Assembly (NCBI RefSeq): GCF_001465795.2
Contig: NZ_CP013659.2
Location: 1,692,501-1,756,500, forward strand
Origin: Planococcus rifietoensis
Lineage (GTDB): Bacteria; Bacillota; Bacilli; Bacillales_A; Planococcaceae
Length of the DNA: 64,000 bases
Direction: 5' to 3'
Shown here: positions 63,108-64,000 of the stretch, piece after piece
Position numbering within the stretch: position 1 is the first letter of the stretch
Layout: each line of letters begins with the position of its first letter
The notes under the pieces: generated by a model
What the model was told of the DNA's origin: nothing
The model's input: only the letters and a program-made list of their open reading frames with translations
Database searches by the model: none
Position numbers and translations under genes: made by a program

Positions 63108-63616
63108 TGCAGATAACCTTTCGAGCGTAGTTGAATGTGGTGCTTGTGCCAGGTTTCGTTGTAACTGATAGAAGCTTCTTCACAGACCACAACGACCAGA
63201 TGCTCTAATGATGTAATGGCCTCGACCGCCTCTTCCAATACCTTCTCGATTTGTGGCGAGTGCCATGACGATAAGCTCTGGAATGGCTGCGCAAAACTCA
63301 GCGCTTTGATTGCCTCGTAAGCTTCTTTGATTTCTTCAAGCGTCTTCTCCCTTACCGCCGAGCGATGCAGATCCACGTTTGGGCCGTCCAGCCACATCGG
63401 TCCGGTTTTCGTATACTGACTTCTTAAAGCGAGTGCGAAGCGTGGATTGTCGTGTTTCGCCATCAGGTTCTGGGCGATATCTTGCGGAATGTTACGAGCA
63501 CCGCCTTCATACTTCGTGACAGCCTCTCGTGATACGTTCAGCTCCATCGCCATTTGCTGCTGTGTTTCATCGCCGCGCATTTCGCGCATGGCTTGTGTTA
63601 ATCGGTTCTTTGTCAT
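63104..63616 (-). CDS. XRE-family HTH regulator
   Basis: The 170-residue protein has an N-terminal Cro/CI-type HTH ('RGDETQQQMAMELNVSREAV', 'TKYEGGARNIPQDIAQNLMA') and a helical C-terminal region ('EEIKEAYEAIKALSFAQPFQ'). It lies within the early operon rather than opposite to it, so it is more likely an early/middle control protein than the main lysogeny repressor. ATG 63616 (MTKNRLTQAM) is nine bases after AGGAGG; other ATGs upstream are closer to or inside the site. Confidence 0.82.
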   Translation of the reverse strand: MTKNRLTQAMREMRGDETQQQMAMELNVSREAVTKYEGGARNIPQDIAQNLMAKHDNPRFALALRSQYTKTGPMWLDGPNVDLHRSAVREKTLEEIKEAYEAIKALSFAQPFQSLSSWHSPQIEKVLEEAVEAITSLEHLVVVVCEEASISYNETWHKHHIQLRSKGYLQ

Positions 63617-63695
63617 TGTCATCATCCTCCTGTGTCCCATTTGAATGGAATTTTCTATTCAGACGTACCAAAATAACTTGTTGAAACGCTTATAC

Positions 63696-63998
63696 TTAAA
63701 TTACAGACAAGGAACGCTTCCTCTTCTGGAGCGCCGGTGTATTATCCTCAATCCACTTGAACAGCTTGTCTGTGTAGATTTTTGTTCCGAACTCTCGGCA
63801 GACTGGAAAGTCTGAACGGCCCATCAGCTCATACATCTTCGAATGGCTGACCCTCAGCAACGCCTTCGCTTCTTCCACTGTTAGAAAGTGCGGTAGCTCC
63901 TCCCTCGGAGCTAAGTCTTTCAAGGCCGCCTGTACTTCCGAACGAATTTCTTCTTGCAAGACTTGCCGTAAATCCTCGACGGTTAATGTCACGAGCAT
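63696..63998 (-). CDS. HTH_17/excisionase-type DNA-binding protein
   Basis: The 100-residue product has an N-terminal helix rich in Glu/Gln ('VEDLRQVLQEEIRSEVQAAL') and a winged-helix excisionase-like domain ('FLTVEEAKALLRVSHSKMYE', 'LMGRSDFPVCREFGTKIYTD'). Such proteins act as excisionases or early regulators. The ATG at 63998 is two bases from the window edge, so its ribosome binding site, or an upstream start, cannot be checked. Confidence 0.78.
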   Translation of the reverse strand: MLVTLTVEDLRQVLQEEIRSEVQAALKDLAPREELPHFLTVEEAKALLRVSHSKMYELMGRSDFPVCREFGTKIYTDKLFKWIEDNTPALQKRKRSLSVI

Positions 63999-64000
63999 GG

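Overview
The window comes from a low-to-moderate GC Gram-positive bacterium of the order Bacillales. The left 27.6 kb is the classical Bacillales block that reads, on the minus strand, dprA-topA-trmFO-xerC-hslV-hslU-codY-rpsB-tsf-pyrH-frr-uppS-cdsA-dxr-rseP-proS-polC-rimP-nusA-rnpM-rplGA-infB-ylxP. It has a Gram-positive PolC with built-in exonuclease, CodY, and HslV/HslU between xerC and codY. The family Planococcaceae (Planococcus/Planomicrobium type) is my best guess from protein character and composition, but it is an inference. codY is directly followed by rpsB, so the large flagellar/chemotaxis operon found between these genes in Bacillus subtilis is not at this locus.

Region 1 (1-27,741, all minus strand) holds translation, DNA replication, lipid precursor, proteolysis, recombination and tRNA modification genes, most separated only by short gaps or strong intrinsic terminators. 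A last host-like gene of unknown function (26,851-27,594) and a strong terminator (27,693-27,741) precede the prophage.

Region 2 (about 27,750-64,000) is one tailed-phage (siphovirus) prophage that runs off the right edge; neither the integrase nor the right attachment site is in the window. Read leftwards along its main transcription direction it has: HTH regulators (63.1-64.0 kb); recombination (YqaJ exonuclease, RecT); replication (DnaD-type initiator with a candidate origin inside it, DnaC/DnaI-like loader); a mixed early segment (DNA methyltransferase, tiny membrane peptides, a lipoprotein, dUTPase, RusA, XtrA-like protein); a late activator; packaging and head genes (TerS, TerL, a frameshifted portal, head morphogenesis, scaffold, capsid); connector and tail genes (major tail protein, a tail chaperone pair joined by a -1 frameshift, tape measure, Dit, Tal, BppU/receptor-binding protein); and lysis (XhlA-like, holin, amidase).

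Region 3 is the accessory cargo embedded in that prophage, visibly AT-rich and often with its own promoter or terminator: (i) a plus-strand membrane GAF-domain protein with a 69-residue partner (28.35-29.36 kb); (ii) a string of single-gene cassettes separated by near-identical terminator hairpins (31.3-34.3 kb), including a plus-strand 284-residue protein of unknown function; (iii) a RelA/SpoT-domain nucleotide synthetase with a membrane-anchored partner (53.79-55.48 kb), both with non-ATG starts; (iv) a solitary Cas2-fold-like protein against the direction of its neighbours (58.38-58.66 kb). There is no CRISPR array. These four, together with a translationally coupled cluster of tiny membrane/lipoprotein genes at 57.4-57.8 kb, are the best candidates for undescribed phage-defence, superinfection-exclusion or host-modifying functions. 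The portal frameshift near 50,130 suggests that the prophage is defective unless it is a sequencing error.
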